A stretch of 64,000 nt of DNA from Nakamurella lactea DSM 19367 (GTDB taxonomy: Bacteria; Actinomycetota; Actinomycetes; Mycobacteriales; Nakamurellaceae), in NCBI RefSeq assembly GCF_000426645.1, contig NZ_KE384550.1, positions 22,733 through 86,732 on the forward strand, in the 5' to 3' direction. Both the position numbers and the translations under genes were made by a program. Positions 8,629-16,584 of this stretch are shown here, one piece after another. The notes under the pieces were generated by a model. That model had not been told where the DNA came from. It did no database searches and saw only the letters and a list, made by a program, of their open reading frames with translations. How positions within the stretch are numbered: position 1 is the stretch's first letter; the number at the start of each line of letters is the position of its first letter.

Positions 8629-11418
8629 TCAGGTCCGCACCAGCCCCGGCACCGGGCGACACAGATCGCAACACTCGGTGCCGGGGCTGTCCAGATGTGC
8701 CCGGGTCAGCGCACTGCGCGGCGCAGCCAGTTCGGTGAAGATCTCCAGCGCCTGCTGCCAGAACTGCGGATCGCCGGTGGCGTGCGCCAGCCCGTCAAGG
8801 GCGAGCGCCTCCTGCATCCGGAACCGCGCCGACCGGGCCAGTTCGAGCGCGAGCCGGAACGGCGCTTCGGCATCCACACCCAGTCGCAGCGATGTCTCGC
8901 CCAGCCCGAGCAAGATGCCGCGCTCGGCCGCCGGGCTGTCGATCTGCCTGGCCAGTGCCAGCGCCCGTCGATGGTGTTCCAGCGCCTGTGTCCGCAAGCC
9001 CAGTCGGCCCTCGACCAGGCCCAGATTGTTCCAGCCCAACGCGGTGATCCGCGGATAGTCGTGGTCGATGGACAGCGCCTCGCGCAGGTAGCCGGCGGCT
9101 TCCTCGTCGTGGAAGAGCTGGTGCGCCAGCATTCCCTGGCTGGTCAGGATCGCGGCCCGCAACTGGTGGTCGTCCGCGCTGTACGCCAGCGCCGAGCGGA
9201 AGTGGTCCAGACCCTCCGCCGGCCGGTCGGTCCACATTGCCAGGGCACCGAGGTTGAACTGGATCAGGGCGCGACCGCGGTCGGATCCGTTGCCGTGCAA
9301 GGCCGCTTCGTGCGTCGCGCGCCAATCCGCGAAGTGGCCGCCGTTCTCGAAGTACGCCCTCAGCGCGCAGGCGAGTTGCCAGTCGCCGCTGTCGGCGGCC
9401 ACCGCCAGCAAGGTCGGGCGCTCGGTCGTCAGCCACCGGACGGCAGCATCCAGATCGGGCAGGTCCGGCAGGCTACGAGGCCGGTGTTCGACGACGGGTT
9501 CGAACCGGCGGGCTTCCCGGCCGATCAGGTCGCAGGCCACCGTCGCCGCCAGCAGGAAGTAGTCGTGCAGCCTCCGCTGCGGCAACCCGGCAGGTCCGGA
9601 ACGGGCATCGGCATCGACATCCAGACCTGCGGCGGAACCGGCGAGTTCGCGGGCGTACTGACGGAGCAGGTCGTGAAAGGTGTAGCGACCGACCCTCTGC
9701 TGGGTCAGCAGGTGCACATCGAGGAGAGCCTCCAACTGCGCCTCCGCCTCGGCCGGCGACAGGTCTGCCAGCGCGGCCGCCGAATACACATCGAAGTCGG
9801 CTCCAGGATGCAGACCGAGCAGCCGGAACATCCGTTGCTGCCCGGGTTCCAGCAGCCGGTACGACAGGGTGAACGCACCGGCCAGGCCGCGACCGCCGGT
9901 CGTCAGCTGAGCCAAGCTGCCGGTCTGCGTCCGCAACCGGTCGGCCAACGAGCTGACGGTCCACAGCGGCCGGTCGGCCAGCCGGGACGCGGCGATCCGG
10001 ATCGCCAGCGGCAGCCGGCCGCAGCTGCTCACCACGGCGGCCGCGGCCGCCGGTTCGGCCGCCGCCCGGCCATCGCCGGCCACCCGGTCGAACAGGGCGA
10101 GCGCCTCTGGCTCCGGGAGAACCTCCAGCGGTACCGCCGTCGCTCCGTCGAGCGCGCTGAGTCGGCGCCGGCTGGTGATCAGCACCGCGCAGCCTGCCGT
10201 CCCCGGCAACAACGGCCCGACCTGGGCCGCCGAGGCGGCGTCGTCCAGCACCACCAGCACCCGACGGCCGGCCAGTTCCGCCCGCCAGCGGGCCACTCGC
10301 CGGTCGACCCCGTCCGGGATGGTCTCGGGCGGGACGCCGATCATCCGCAGCAGCTGATCCAGAGCGGCCTCGACGGTCACCGGCGGACTACCGGGGGTGT
10401 GACCGTGCAGCGCACAGAACAGCTGCCCGTCCGGGAACCGGTCGGCGTTGGCGTGCGCGATGTGCACGGCCAGCGCGGTCTTGCCGACCCCGGCCATGCC
10501 CTCGATCGGGTGGATGCCCACTACCCCACTGTCCGTCGACAGCAGATCGAGATGGGCTGCACGGCCGATGAAATCCGGCAGGTCGTAGGGCAGGGTGCAG
10601 GGAGCGGAGACGGTCGGCCGCAACACTTCCGGGGCCGATCGCGGCACGGCATCCGGGTCCAGTGCCGGATCGGCCCGCAGGATCTGTTCGTGCAGCCTGG
10701 TCAATACCGGGCCGGGATCGAGGCCGAGTTCCTCGGCGAAGGTCGCCCTGGCAGCCGCGTAGGCCGCCAGCGCGTCCGCCCGCCGGCCGCTGCGGTAGAG
10801 CGCCGTCATCAGCAGGCCGTGCAGCGATTCGCGCAACGGGTGGTCGGCGATGTGCCTGGGTAGCTCGGCCAGCACCTGACGGAGCTCTCCGGCCGCCATG
10901 CGCAGATCGAGCAACGTCTCGGTGGCGGCGATCCTGCGTTCGTCCCAGGCGGCGGCGCCCGCCCTGATCGCCCGGCCGTCGAGGCCGTCCAGCGCGGGCC
11001 CGCGCCAGAACGCGAGCGCCGCCGTCAGCCCCGCGACACTCGGCGTCGCGACCAACTCCCGGAACGCGATGGCGTCGAGGGTCGGCCGTGTTCCGTCGTT
11101 GTCGGTGTCGTCACCGTCATCACGTTCGTCATCGTCGTCGAATCGCCCGCCCGCTCCGAGCCGGATCCGGTAGCCGGGACCGTCGGTCCCGATCACGGCG
11201 GGCAGCCGGCGACGGAGCGCGCCGATCAACTTGTGCACCTGATGCCGCGCCGACGCCGGCGGGTCGTCCCACAACTGGTCGATCAGCGCGTCCATCGACA
11301 CCACGGCGCCCTCGGCCAGCAACAGGGCTGCCAGCAGTCGTTCCGCCTGCGGCCCGCCGAGTTCGACCCGCCGATGGTCGACCACCACCTGCAGCGGGCC
11401 CAGGATGCGAAACTCCAC
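8629..11418 (-). CDS. SARP/AfsR-type transcriptional regulator with NB-ARC and TPR domains
   Basis: A 929-residue regulator. Residues 1-90 form an OmpR-like winged helix (MEFRILGPLQVV, then a helix near LIGALRRRL). A strikingly acidic insert, roughly residues 95-110, precedes the bacterial transcriptional activator (BTAD) domain. An NB-ARC ATPase follows with P-loop GMAGVGKTALA at about 306-316 and a Walker B VLVVLDDAA. TPR-like helices fill the rest (about 640-900). AfsR-type SARPs activate secondary-metabolism or stress genes, but no biosynthetic cluster adjoins this one. GTG 11418 is the start, and the gene is divergent from the degenerate hydrolase at 11832, a possible target. Confidence 0.88.
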   Translation of the reverse strand: MEFRILGPLQVVVDHRRVELGGPQAERLLAALLLAEGAVVSMDALIDQLWDDPPASARHQVHKLIGALRRRLPAVIGTDGPGYRIRLGAGGRFDDDDERDDGDDTDNDGTRPTLDAIAFRELVATPSVAGLTAALAFWRGPALDGLDGRAIRAGAAAWDERRIAATETLLDLRMAAGELRQVLAELPRHIADHPLRESLHGLLMTALYRSGRRADALAAYAAARATFAEELGLDPGPVLTRLHEQILRADPALDPDAVPRSAPEVLRPTVSAPCTLPYDLPDFIGRAAHLDLLSTDSGVVGIHPIEGMAGVGKTALAVHIAHANADRFPDGQLFCALHGHTPGSPPVTVEAALDQLLRMIGVPPETIPDGVDRRVARWRAELAGRRVLVVLDDAASAAQVGPLLPGTAGCAVLITSRRRLSALDGATAVPLEVLPEPEALALFDRVAGDGRAAAEPAAAAAVVSSCGRLPLAIRIAASRLADRPLWTVSSLADRLRTQTGSLAQLTTGGRGLAGAFTLSYRLLEPGQQRMFRLLGLHPGADFDVYSAAALADLSPAEAEAQLEALLDVHLLTQQRVGRYTFHDLLRQYARELAGSAAGLDVDADARSGPAGLPQRRLHDYFLLAATVACDLIGREARRFEPVVEHRPRSLPDLPDLDAAVRWLTTERPTLLAVAADSGDWQLACALRAYFENGGHFADWRATHEAALHGNGSDRGRALIQFNLGALAMWTDRPAEGLDHFRSALAYSADDHQLRAAILTSQGMLAHQLFHDEEAAGYLREALSIDHDYPRITALGWNNLGLVEGRLGLRTQALEHHRRALALARQIDSPAAERGILLGLGETSLRLGVDAEAPFRLALELARSARFRMQEALALDGLAHATGDPQFWQQALEIFTELAAPRSALTRAHLDSPGTECCDLCRPVPGLVRT
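8641..8689 (+). terminator. 13-bp inverted repeat inside the SARP 3' end, likely terminator of the NTF2-like gene
   Basis: CAGCCCCGGCACC (8641-8653) and its exact complement (8677-8689) form a 13-bp perfect stem 17 bases after the stop of the plus-strand gene. It lies inside the coding sequence of the convergent SARP gene. No T-tract follows, which is common for actinobacterial terminators. Confidence 0.45.
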
Positions 11419-11831
11419 CGGACGAACCTATGTCGGAGCGCGCCCCGACGACACCGCCAGGTCGACCGGAGATGGCCGATCGGCGGATCGAACCCACCCG
11501 ACGGCAAAAGTTCACCCGTCTCAGTGTGCGATTCATGCTTCTGCCCGACCAGGCGCGACAGATGGCGGAAGCACCCCACCGATGCGTGACGAAGCCGGCC
11601 GCATGGCCCGCACCGTCACCTGACCGAGCACCGGAGATGGCGCGAATCGTCACTACGAACTCCTCCGCCGGGGCACCAGGCCCAGCGCCAGGTCACAGAT
11701 CGGTAAACCACCGTGATCCCGATCGGCCCATTCGCTCTATACCTACAGGGACTCGATGATTCCGGCGTGTCGGGCGCTGGACGTCTCCGGACGCGGTTTC
11801 GACCCCATCGAGACGAGGCAACGAGGGTGAC
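11419..11831. other. Divergent intergenic region between SARP and hydrolase-like gene
   Basis: This 413-bp stretch separates two divergent genes. Short open frames exist on both strands, but none shows a domain, codon bias or ribosome site that supports a gene. Promoters for both flanking genes should lie here; no clear -35/-10 pair or operator could be assigned. Confidence 0.5.
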
Positions 11832-12776
11832 ATGTCGCTAGCAGTGGATGCCTCCAGGGGCACGGGGTTCCAGGATGACGACGAGCCGTTCATCCCTGGC
11901 CCGGAGATCGCCAGCTACGCCGGGATCCGGCTGCCCGATGGCCGGACGTTGGCCTGGCGGGAGTACGGCAACCCACGCGGAGTTCCCTGCCTGTTGATCC
12001 CGGACGCCCGCTCGTCCCGGCTGGCACCGACCTGGATGCTGCACGACACCGCGCTCCCCGACGGCATCCGGTTGATCGCCGTCGACCGACCCGGTACCGG
12101 CTACTCCGACCCCATCGGCTTCGGCGGCATCGAGGACCTCGCGGACGACCTCGCCCGGGTGGTCGAGACCCTGGCGGTCGGCAGCGTGGTGATGATCGGC
12201 GTCGGTTACGGCGCTGACGCGGCCCTGACCTTCGCCGACCGCCGCCCCGGGATGGTCGCGGCCGCCATGGCGATCTCGGTGCGTACCGCGGTGGACGCGC
12301 CGGAGACCCGCGGCCTGCTTAACCCGTTCTCCCGGCGACACATCGCCCCGTGGACCGGGCCGCTGGATGCCTGGGCCCGGGCCGCCGGCCGCGGCGACCT
12401 GCACGAGTCCCGGGTGTGGGAGCGGGCCACCCAACGGATGGAACCTTTGGCCGCCAGGGTGATCGGCGACCGGTGGCGGCACTCGGACTTCCGGTCCGCG
12501 GTGGCCGCCGACCTCGCCCAGACCCCTGCGCACTGGGTGCACACCGAGACCTACTCCGAACCGGAGTGGGTACACAACTGGTCCAGCCGGACCCCGGTGC
12601 ACTGCTGGCACGGTCGGGAGGAGTCCGCCACCCATGTCTCGTCGGTCCGGGCGATCGCCGAGAACCGGCCGAACTGGCGGGTGACCCCGGTGCCCGGCGC
12701 CGGCGCGCTACTGGGCGCCTGGCCGGAGATCCTGCGCGACGCGCGCACGAGTTATCTGCGGACCCTGGTGCGCTGA
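11832..12776 (+). CDS. Alpha/beta-hydrolase-fold protein lacking the catalytic triad
   Basis: The 314-residue protein keeps the alpha/beta-hydrolase layout. A DRPGTGYSDP loop (about 85-94) matches the usual DxRGxGxS element. The nucleophile elbow reads MIGVGYGADAAL (121-132), so Gly125 stands where the nucleophilic Ser of G-x-S-x-G is expected. The C-terminal motif reads PVPGAGALLGAWPE, with Ala292 in place of the catalytic His. The acid position near HGREES is Glu264. The protein is therefore probably not a hydrolase and may bind a ligand instead. ATG 11832 follows GAGGG. The gene is divergent from the SARP regulator. Confidence 0.75.
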   Translation: MSLAVDASRGTGFQDDDEPFIPGPEIASYAGIRLPDGRTLAWREYGNPRGVPCLLIPDARSSRLAPTWMLHDTALPDGIRLIAVDRPGTGYSDPIGFGGIEDLADDLARVVETLAVGSVVMIGVGYGADAALTFADRRPGMVAAAMAISVRTAVDAPETRGLLNPFSRRHIAPWTGPLDAWARAAGRGDLHESRVWERATQRMEPLAARVIGDRWRHSDFRSAVAADLAQTPAHWVHTETYSEPEWVHNWSSRTPVHCWHGREESATHVSSVRAIAENRPNWRVTPVPGAGALLGAWPEILRDARTSYLRTLVR

Positions 12777-12781
12777 CTCAG

Positions 12782-12859
12782 ATCCTGAGAACCCGTCTCC
12801 AGACGGCGTGAATCGGTCCGAAAGACGCCGAAACCGTCATCTGGGGACGGGTTTTCAGG
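12782..12859. repeat. Interspersed hairpin repeat family D, copy 1
   Basis: An imperfect long hairpin lies between two convergent stop codons. The left arm begins ATCCTGAGAACCCGTC and the right arm ends CTGGGGACGGGTTTTCAGG. A related copy lies at 16608-16687. By position it could terminate both flanking genes. Confidence 0.65.
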
Positions 12860-12864
12860 CGTCG

Positions 12865-13524
12865 TCAGCCGAGCCGCACCCGACCGTTCGGTGTTTCGAG
12901 CACCGCAGTCAGCCTCGGATCACCCGACGCGACAGGGAGCCGAACCCCGAGGGCGTCGAGCACGGCGCCGACCGCCCCCGGGTCGGGGTGGGTGGCACGC
13001 AGGCCGAGCAGCGTCAGTCCCGATTCGGCAGCCGGGTGCGGGGTCTCGCCCCAGTCGATGAGGAACGGGGTGATGCCACCCAGCGGTGCCGGGTCGGCCG
13101 CCGCGATCCGCCACTGCAGCAGCGCGCCGTCCGGGGTACGTCTGCTCATCGAGCCGACCTCGCCGAGGTCGGCGCCCGCCGCCGCCGACGCCGCAGCCGC
13201 CCGGTCGATGTCGGCGGGGTGGACGGCCCAGCCGGTCAGCTTCGGCGCGGTGAGCGCATCGATGCCGAAGGGCACCGACCGGCCCTCGTCCGCCGGGTTC
13301 TCCGGATCCGGACCGATGATCTCCAGGTAACTGGTGGCGCCGAAGCCGACCAGGTAGTTCCGGCTGCCGCGGCCGAGATGCCGGCCGCCCGGAACCGGTG
13401 GCACACCGGTGATCTCGGTGAACTCGGCAACGGTGCGTTCCAGGTCGACGGTGGCGTAAACCAGGTGATCCAGGCTCGGTTCGATCGGCGAGGCTTCGGC
13501 GTCGGGGCTGACGGCGATGCTCAT
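12865..13524 (-). CDS. VOC family protein (glyoxalase-like domain), last gene of the sulfur-type locus
   Basis: A 219-residue protein whose N-terminal module reads LDHLVYATVDLERTVAEF and later NYLVGFGATSYLEIIGPDP, typical of the Glyoxalase_3-like VOC group. The second half repeats the fold (LTLLGLRATHPDP). Its ATG overlaps the stop of the monooxygenase upstream by four bases (ATGA), so the two are translationally coupled. A role handling the product or substrate of that monooxygenase is inferred from this coupling only. Confidence 0.8.
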   Translation of the reverse strand: MSIAVSPDAEASPIEPSLDHLVYATVDLERTVAEFTEITGVPPVPGGRHLGRGSRNYLVGFGATSYLEIIGPDPENPADEGRSVPFGIDALTAPKLTGWAVHPADIDRAAAASAAAGADLGEVGSMSRRTPDGALLQWRIAAADPAPLGGITPFLIDWGETPHPAAESGLTLLGLRATHPDPGAVGAVLDALGVRLPVASGDPRLTAVLETPNGRVRLG

Positions 13525-14639
13525 CGGCTGCTCGCCCCGGAAGCCGCCCTCACCGCTGCGGCGGCCGCAGCCTCGCCGGCCGCAGCCTCGCCCGCCGCGT
13601 CGCCGGCGCCGCCGGGTCGCCAACCGAGCGCCGGCGCCACCTCGGTGGCCAACAGCTCCAATGACTCGAGCACAGTGTCCGGGTCGGGATCGGCTGGGTG
13701 GACCTGGAACATCAGGTCGGATGCACCGGTCACCACCGGGTCGGCCGACAGCGCCTCGATCACCTGTTCCGGAGTGCCGACGATCAGATCGTTCGCCGCC
13801 AGCAGCGCGTCGGCGTCCTCGACGGATCCGTTGTCCGGCACCGGTATCGACTGGCCCTTTGCCGCCAGATAGCTGGCATGCCGGCGCACACCGACGCGGG
13901 CCAGCTCGAGCACCCGCTCGGCATTCCGGCCGACCAGCACCGATCGGGAAGCGCCGATCCGGGGTTCGGCGCCGGCCGGCAGCGCGGCCAGGTAGGCATC
14001 GACGATCGGCTGCTGGAGTTGTGTCAGGGTGGCGTGCGGGGCGTCCTCGGTGCGCGGTTGGGTTCGGGACAGCAGCAGGCCGGAGCCGAACACCCCGGCC
14101 CTGGTGCCGCCGGAGGCGGAGAAGGTGGCCTGCCAGATATGTTGGCGGACCGCCGATCCGGTGGGGTGCAGCACCGCACCGGTGCCGCGGATCGGCCGAC
14201 CGGCCAGCACGTCGAGCAGCTCCTGCAGTCCGGTCGCGTAGAGCGAGCTGCGGGCCGCGGAGTCCTTGCCGAAGGCGGTGAACGACGACGGGCTGCCGCC
14301 GGACCCAAGGCCGAGCTCGATCCGGCCACCGGACAACAGGTCGGCCACCACCGCATCCTCGGCCACCCGGACCGGATCCTCCAGCGGCAGCGTGATGATG
14401 CCGGTGCCCAACCGGATTCGTCGGGTGCCGGCGGCGACCGCGGCCAGGAAGACGAACGGCGAGGGCAGCCCACCCTCGTCCGGGTCGAAGTGGTGCTGCG
14501 CCACCCAACCCACGTCATAGCCGAGTCGTTCGGCCGCCGCGAACTGCTCGAGGGCAGTGCGGTAGACAACGCCCGCGTCGCGGTCGAAGTCCGGTGCTGC
14601 CGGCAGCAGTCGGGTGAAGAATCCGAGTCGCTTGGTCAT
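13521..14639 (-). CDS. Putative FMN-dependent luciferase-like monooxygenase
   Basis: A 372-residue LLM-class enzyme. MTKRLGFFTRLL, WVAQHHFDPDEGGLPSP (residues about 46-62), RIRLGTGIITLPLEDP and ELGLGSGGSPSSF follow the pattern of the putative FMN-dependent monooxygenase family named after KPN_01858. The family's substrate is not established to my knowledge. The C terminus is an Ala/Gly-rich tail. ATG 14639 has AGGAGA about ten bases upstream; in-frame upstream codons fall inside a minisatellite and are rejected. The gene lies about 310 bp downstream of livF on the same strand and overlaps the VOC gene. Context suggests oxidation of an imported sulfur compound. Confidence 0.85.
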   Translation of the reverse strand: MTKRLGFFTRLLPAAPDFDRDAGVVYRTALEQFAAAERLGYDVGWVAQHHFDPDEGGLPSPFVFLAAVAAGTRRIRLGTGIITLPLEDPVRVAEDAVVADLLSGGRIELGLGSGGSPSSFTAFGKDSAARSSLYATGLQELLDVLAGRPIRGTGAVLHPTGSAVRQHIWQATFSASGGTRAGVFGSGLLLSRTQPRTEDAPHATLTQLQQPIVDAYLAALPAGAEPRIGASRSVLVGRNAERVLELARVGVRRHASYLAAKGQSIPVPDNGSVEDADALLAANDLIVGTPEQVIEALSADPVVTGASDLMFQVHPADPDPDTVLESLELLATEVAPALGWRPGGAGDAAGEAAAGEAAAAAAVRAASGASSR

Positions 14640-14656
14640 CTGAAGTCCGTCTCCTG

Positions 14657-14838
14657 TGTTGTTGTGGTTCGCCGGCCGCGCTGTGTTGTCTTGGTTCGCC
14701 GGCCGCGCTCGACTGCGGTCACAAAACCAGCTCCTTCGTCGCCGGTCTTGTGTCCTCGCTGTGTTGTTGTGGTTCGCCGGCCGCGCTCGACTGCGGTCAC
14801 AAAACCAGCTCCTTCGTCGCCGGTCTTGTGTCCTCGCT
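14657..14838. repeat. 78-bp tandem repeat, two copies plus a partial copy
   Basis: Units 14683-14760 and 14761-14838 are nearly identical and start GTGTTGT(C/T)(T/G)TGGTTCGCC. A 26-base partial unit precedes them at 14657-14682. The array sits between livF and the monooxygenase gene, in the leader of the latter. The ORF-like extension of the monooxygenase through it is repeat-encoded and not credible. Confidence 0.9.
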
Positions 14839-14859
14839 TCGCTGTGCCGGCTCACGGGT

Positions 14860-14936
14860 GGCGTAGCGGGGTTGTCCCGCCCTACGCGTAGCGGGGTTGT
14901 CCCGCCGTCCCTGCGGGCGGGACAACCCCGCTACGC
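14860..14936. repeat. Palindromic repeat family B, compound copy
   Basis: The unit GCGTAGCGGGGTTGTCCCG occurs twice in direct orientation (14861 and 14886) and once inverted (14916-14936). The second and third form a perfect 21-bp stem with a 9-base loop. It lies 11 bases beyond the livF stop. Related copies sit at or just after two other stop codons (37813-37860 and 55453-55472), so it could be a 3'-end terminator or mRNA stabiliser. Confidence 0.85.
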
Positions 14937-14947
14937 CTTCAGTTGCA

Positions 14948-15679
14948 TCAACCCGCCCGTCCTAGGTAAGCCTCTTGGACTGCCGGGTTGGCCAGTAGCT
15001 CGGCGGCGTCGCCGGAGAGCACCAGTCGGCCGGTGGCCAGGACGTAGCCGCGGTGGGCGATGGACAGGGCCAGTTCGGCCTGCTGTTCCACCATCAGCAC
15101 CGCGATGCCGAACTCGGCGTTCAGCCGGGCGATCTCGTCCAGCACCTTGTCGACGAACAGCGGGGACAGTCCCATCGTCGGCTCGTCCATGCAGATCAGT
15201 CGCGGCTTGCTCATCAGCGCCCGGGCGAAGGCCAGCATCTGCTGCTCGCCGCCGGACAACGTGCCGGCGTCCTGCCGCCGGCGCTGGGCCAAACGCGGGA
15301 AGTGGGTGTACATCCGCTCGACGTCGCCGGCGATCTGCTGACGGTCCCGGCGGGTGTACGCGCCGGTCAGCAGGTTCTCGGCGACCGTCATCTGGGGGAA
15401 AACCCGCCGCGCCTCGGGCACGGAGGCGATGCCGGCGGCGATCCGCTTCGGCGTCGACAGCCGGGTGATGTCGGCCCCGTCCAGGGCGACGGTGCCCGCC
15501 TTCGGAGTGACCAGCCCGAGGATGGTCTTCATCGTCGTCGACTTGCCGGAGGCGTTACCGCCGAGCAGCGAGACGATCTCCCCCGGGCGGATCGTCAGCG
15601 AGACGTCCTGCAACGCCAGCGCGGCGCCGTAGCGCACCTCGATGCCGGACAGTTCGAGCAACGGCGCGGTGTTCGTCAT
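14948..15679 (-). CDS. ABC transporter ATP-binding protein, LivF type
   Basis: A 243-residue ATPase with Walker A GGNASGKSTTMK, signature LSGGEQQMLAFARAL, Walker B LICMDEP and the family phrase MGLSPLFVD. It drives the HAAT (branched-chain amino acid type) importer with LivG. Its ATG overlaps the livG stop (ATGA). The family name does not fix the substrate: HAAT importers also carry amides, urea and other small molecules, and the upstream SAM riboswitch suggests a sulfur compound. Confidence 0.9.
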   Translation of the reverse strand: MTNTAPLLELSGIEVRYGAALALQDVSLTIRPGEIVSLLGGNASGKSTTMKTILGLVTPKAGTVALDGADITRLSTPKRIAAGIASVPEARRVFPQMTVAENLLTGAYTRRDRQQIAGDVERMYTHFPRLAQRRRQDAGTLSGGEQQMLAFARALMSKPRLICMDEPTMGLSPLFVDKVLDEIARLNAEFGIAVLMVEQQAELALSIAHRGYVLATGRLVLSGDAAELLANPAVQEAYLGRAG

Positions 15680-16584
15680 ACCGTCTCCCCCACCCTGGAC
15701 TCCGTCTCCTCCAACCGATCCGACTGATCCGATCGATCCGCTCGGGCCGGCCGCTCGCGGCGCCGGCCCAGATAGGCCTCGATCACCGCCGGGTCGCGGC
15801 GCACGGTGGCCGGGTCGCCGTCGGCGATCACCGCGCCGTCGTCCATCACCAGCACCCGGTCGGACAGCGCCATCACCAGGTCCAGCTTGTGTTCAACCAG
15901 CAGCATCGTCTGCCCGGCGGCCTTCAGCGCGGCCAATTGTCGTTGCACCTCGGCCGTCTCGGTCTGGTTCATTCCGGCGGTGGGCTCGTCCAACAGCAAC
16001 AGCAGCGGCTGCGGGGCCAGGGCCCTGGCGATCTCGGTCCGGCGCCGGTTGGCGTACGAGAGGGTGTAGGCGGGATCCGACTTCCGCGGGCCGAGCCGGG
16101 CGGAGAACCGCTCGATCTGCTGGTCGACGTCGGCCCGCAGCCGCCGCTGCTCGCTCCGGGCCGCCCGGGTCGGCAGCAGCGCCACCGCGAGCTCGGCGAG
16201 CAGCGAGATCCACCGCAGCACCGGCACATTCGCCAGCCCGCGCAGTGGCCGCAGCGCGGTGAGCGTGCTGTGCGCACCGACCTCGACGTTCTCCGCGACG
16301 GTGAGCGTGCCGAACACCCGGCCGTTCTGGAACGTCCTGGCCAACCCCGCCTCGGCGATCTGTTCGACCGTGGCATTCTCGATCCGGCGGCCGGCCAGGG
16401 CGATGCTGCCCGAGTCCGGCGAGAGCACGCCGGAGACCAGGTTGAGTGTGCTGGTCTTGCCGGACCCGTTCGGGCCGATGATCGAGACCACCTCGCCGGG
16501 CTGGATGTCGAACGTCACTCCGTCGACGGCGGTCACCGCGCCGAACGAGCGGCGCAGCTCGCGGACCTGCAGAACTGACGTCAT
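15676..16584 (-). CDS. ABC transporter ATP-binding protein, LivG type
   Basis: A 302-residue ATPase. Walker A is GPNGSGKTSTLNLV (about 38-51), the signature region is LSYANRRRTEIARAL, and Walker B LLLLLDEP is followed by TAGMNQTE, typical of LivG. A C-terminal DPAVIEAYLG matches the BCA_ABC_TP_C element. It overlaps the permease stop and the livF start by four bases each, so it lies in the middle of a tightly coupled operon. Confidence 0.9.
   Translation of the reverse strand: MTSVLQVRELRRSFGAVTAVDGVTFDIQPGEVVSIIGPNGSGKTSTLNLVSGVLSPDSGSIALAGRRIENATVEQIAEAGLARTFQNGRVFGTLTVAENVEVGAHSTLTALRPLRGLANVPVLRWISLLAELAVALLPTRAARSEQRRLRADVDQQIERFSARLGPRKSDPAYTLSYANRRRTEIARALAPQPLLLLLDEPTAGMNQTETAEVQRQLAALKAAGQTMLLVEHKLDLVMALSDRVLVMDDGAVIADGDPATVRRDPAVIEAYLGRRRERPARADRSDQSDRLEETESRVGETV

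Noticed and set aside
8695-10863. 722-codon plus-strand frame opposite the SARP gene
   Set aside because: Low-complexity Gln/Arg-rich translation without domains; shadow of a well-supported regulator.
14640-14855. N-terminal extension of the FMN monooxygenase
   Set aside because: It would translate the 78-bp tandem repeat, and the family N terminus is MTKRLGFF at 14639.
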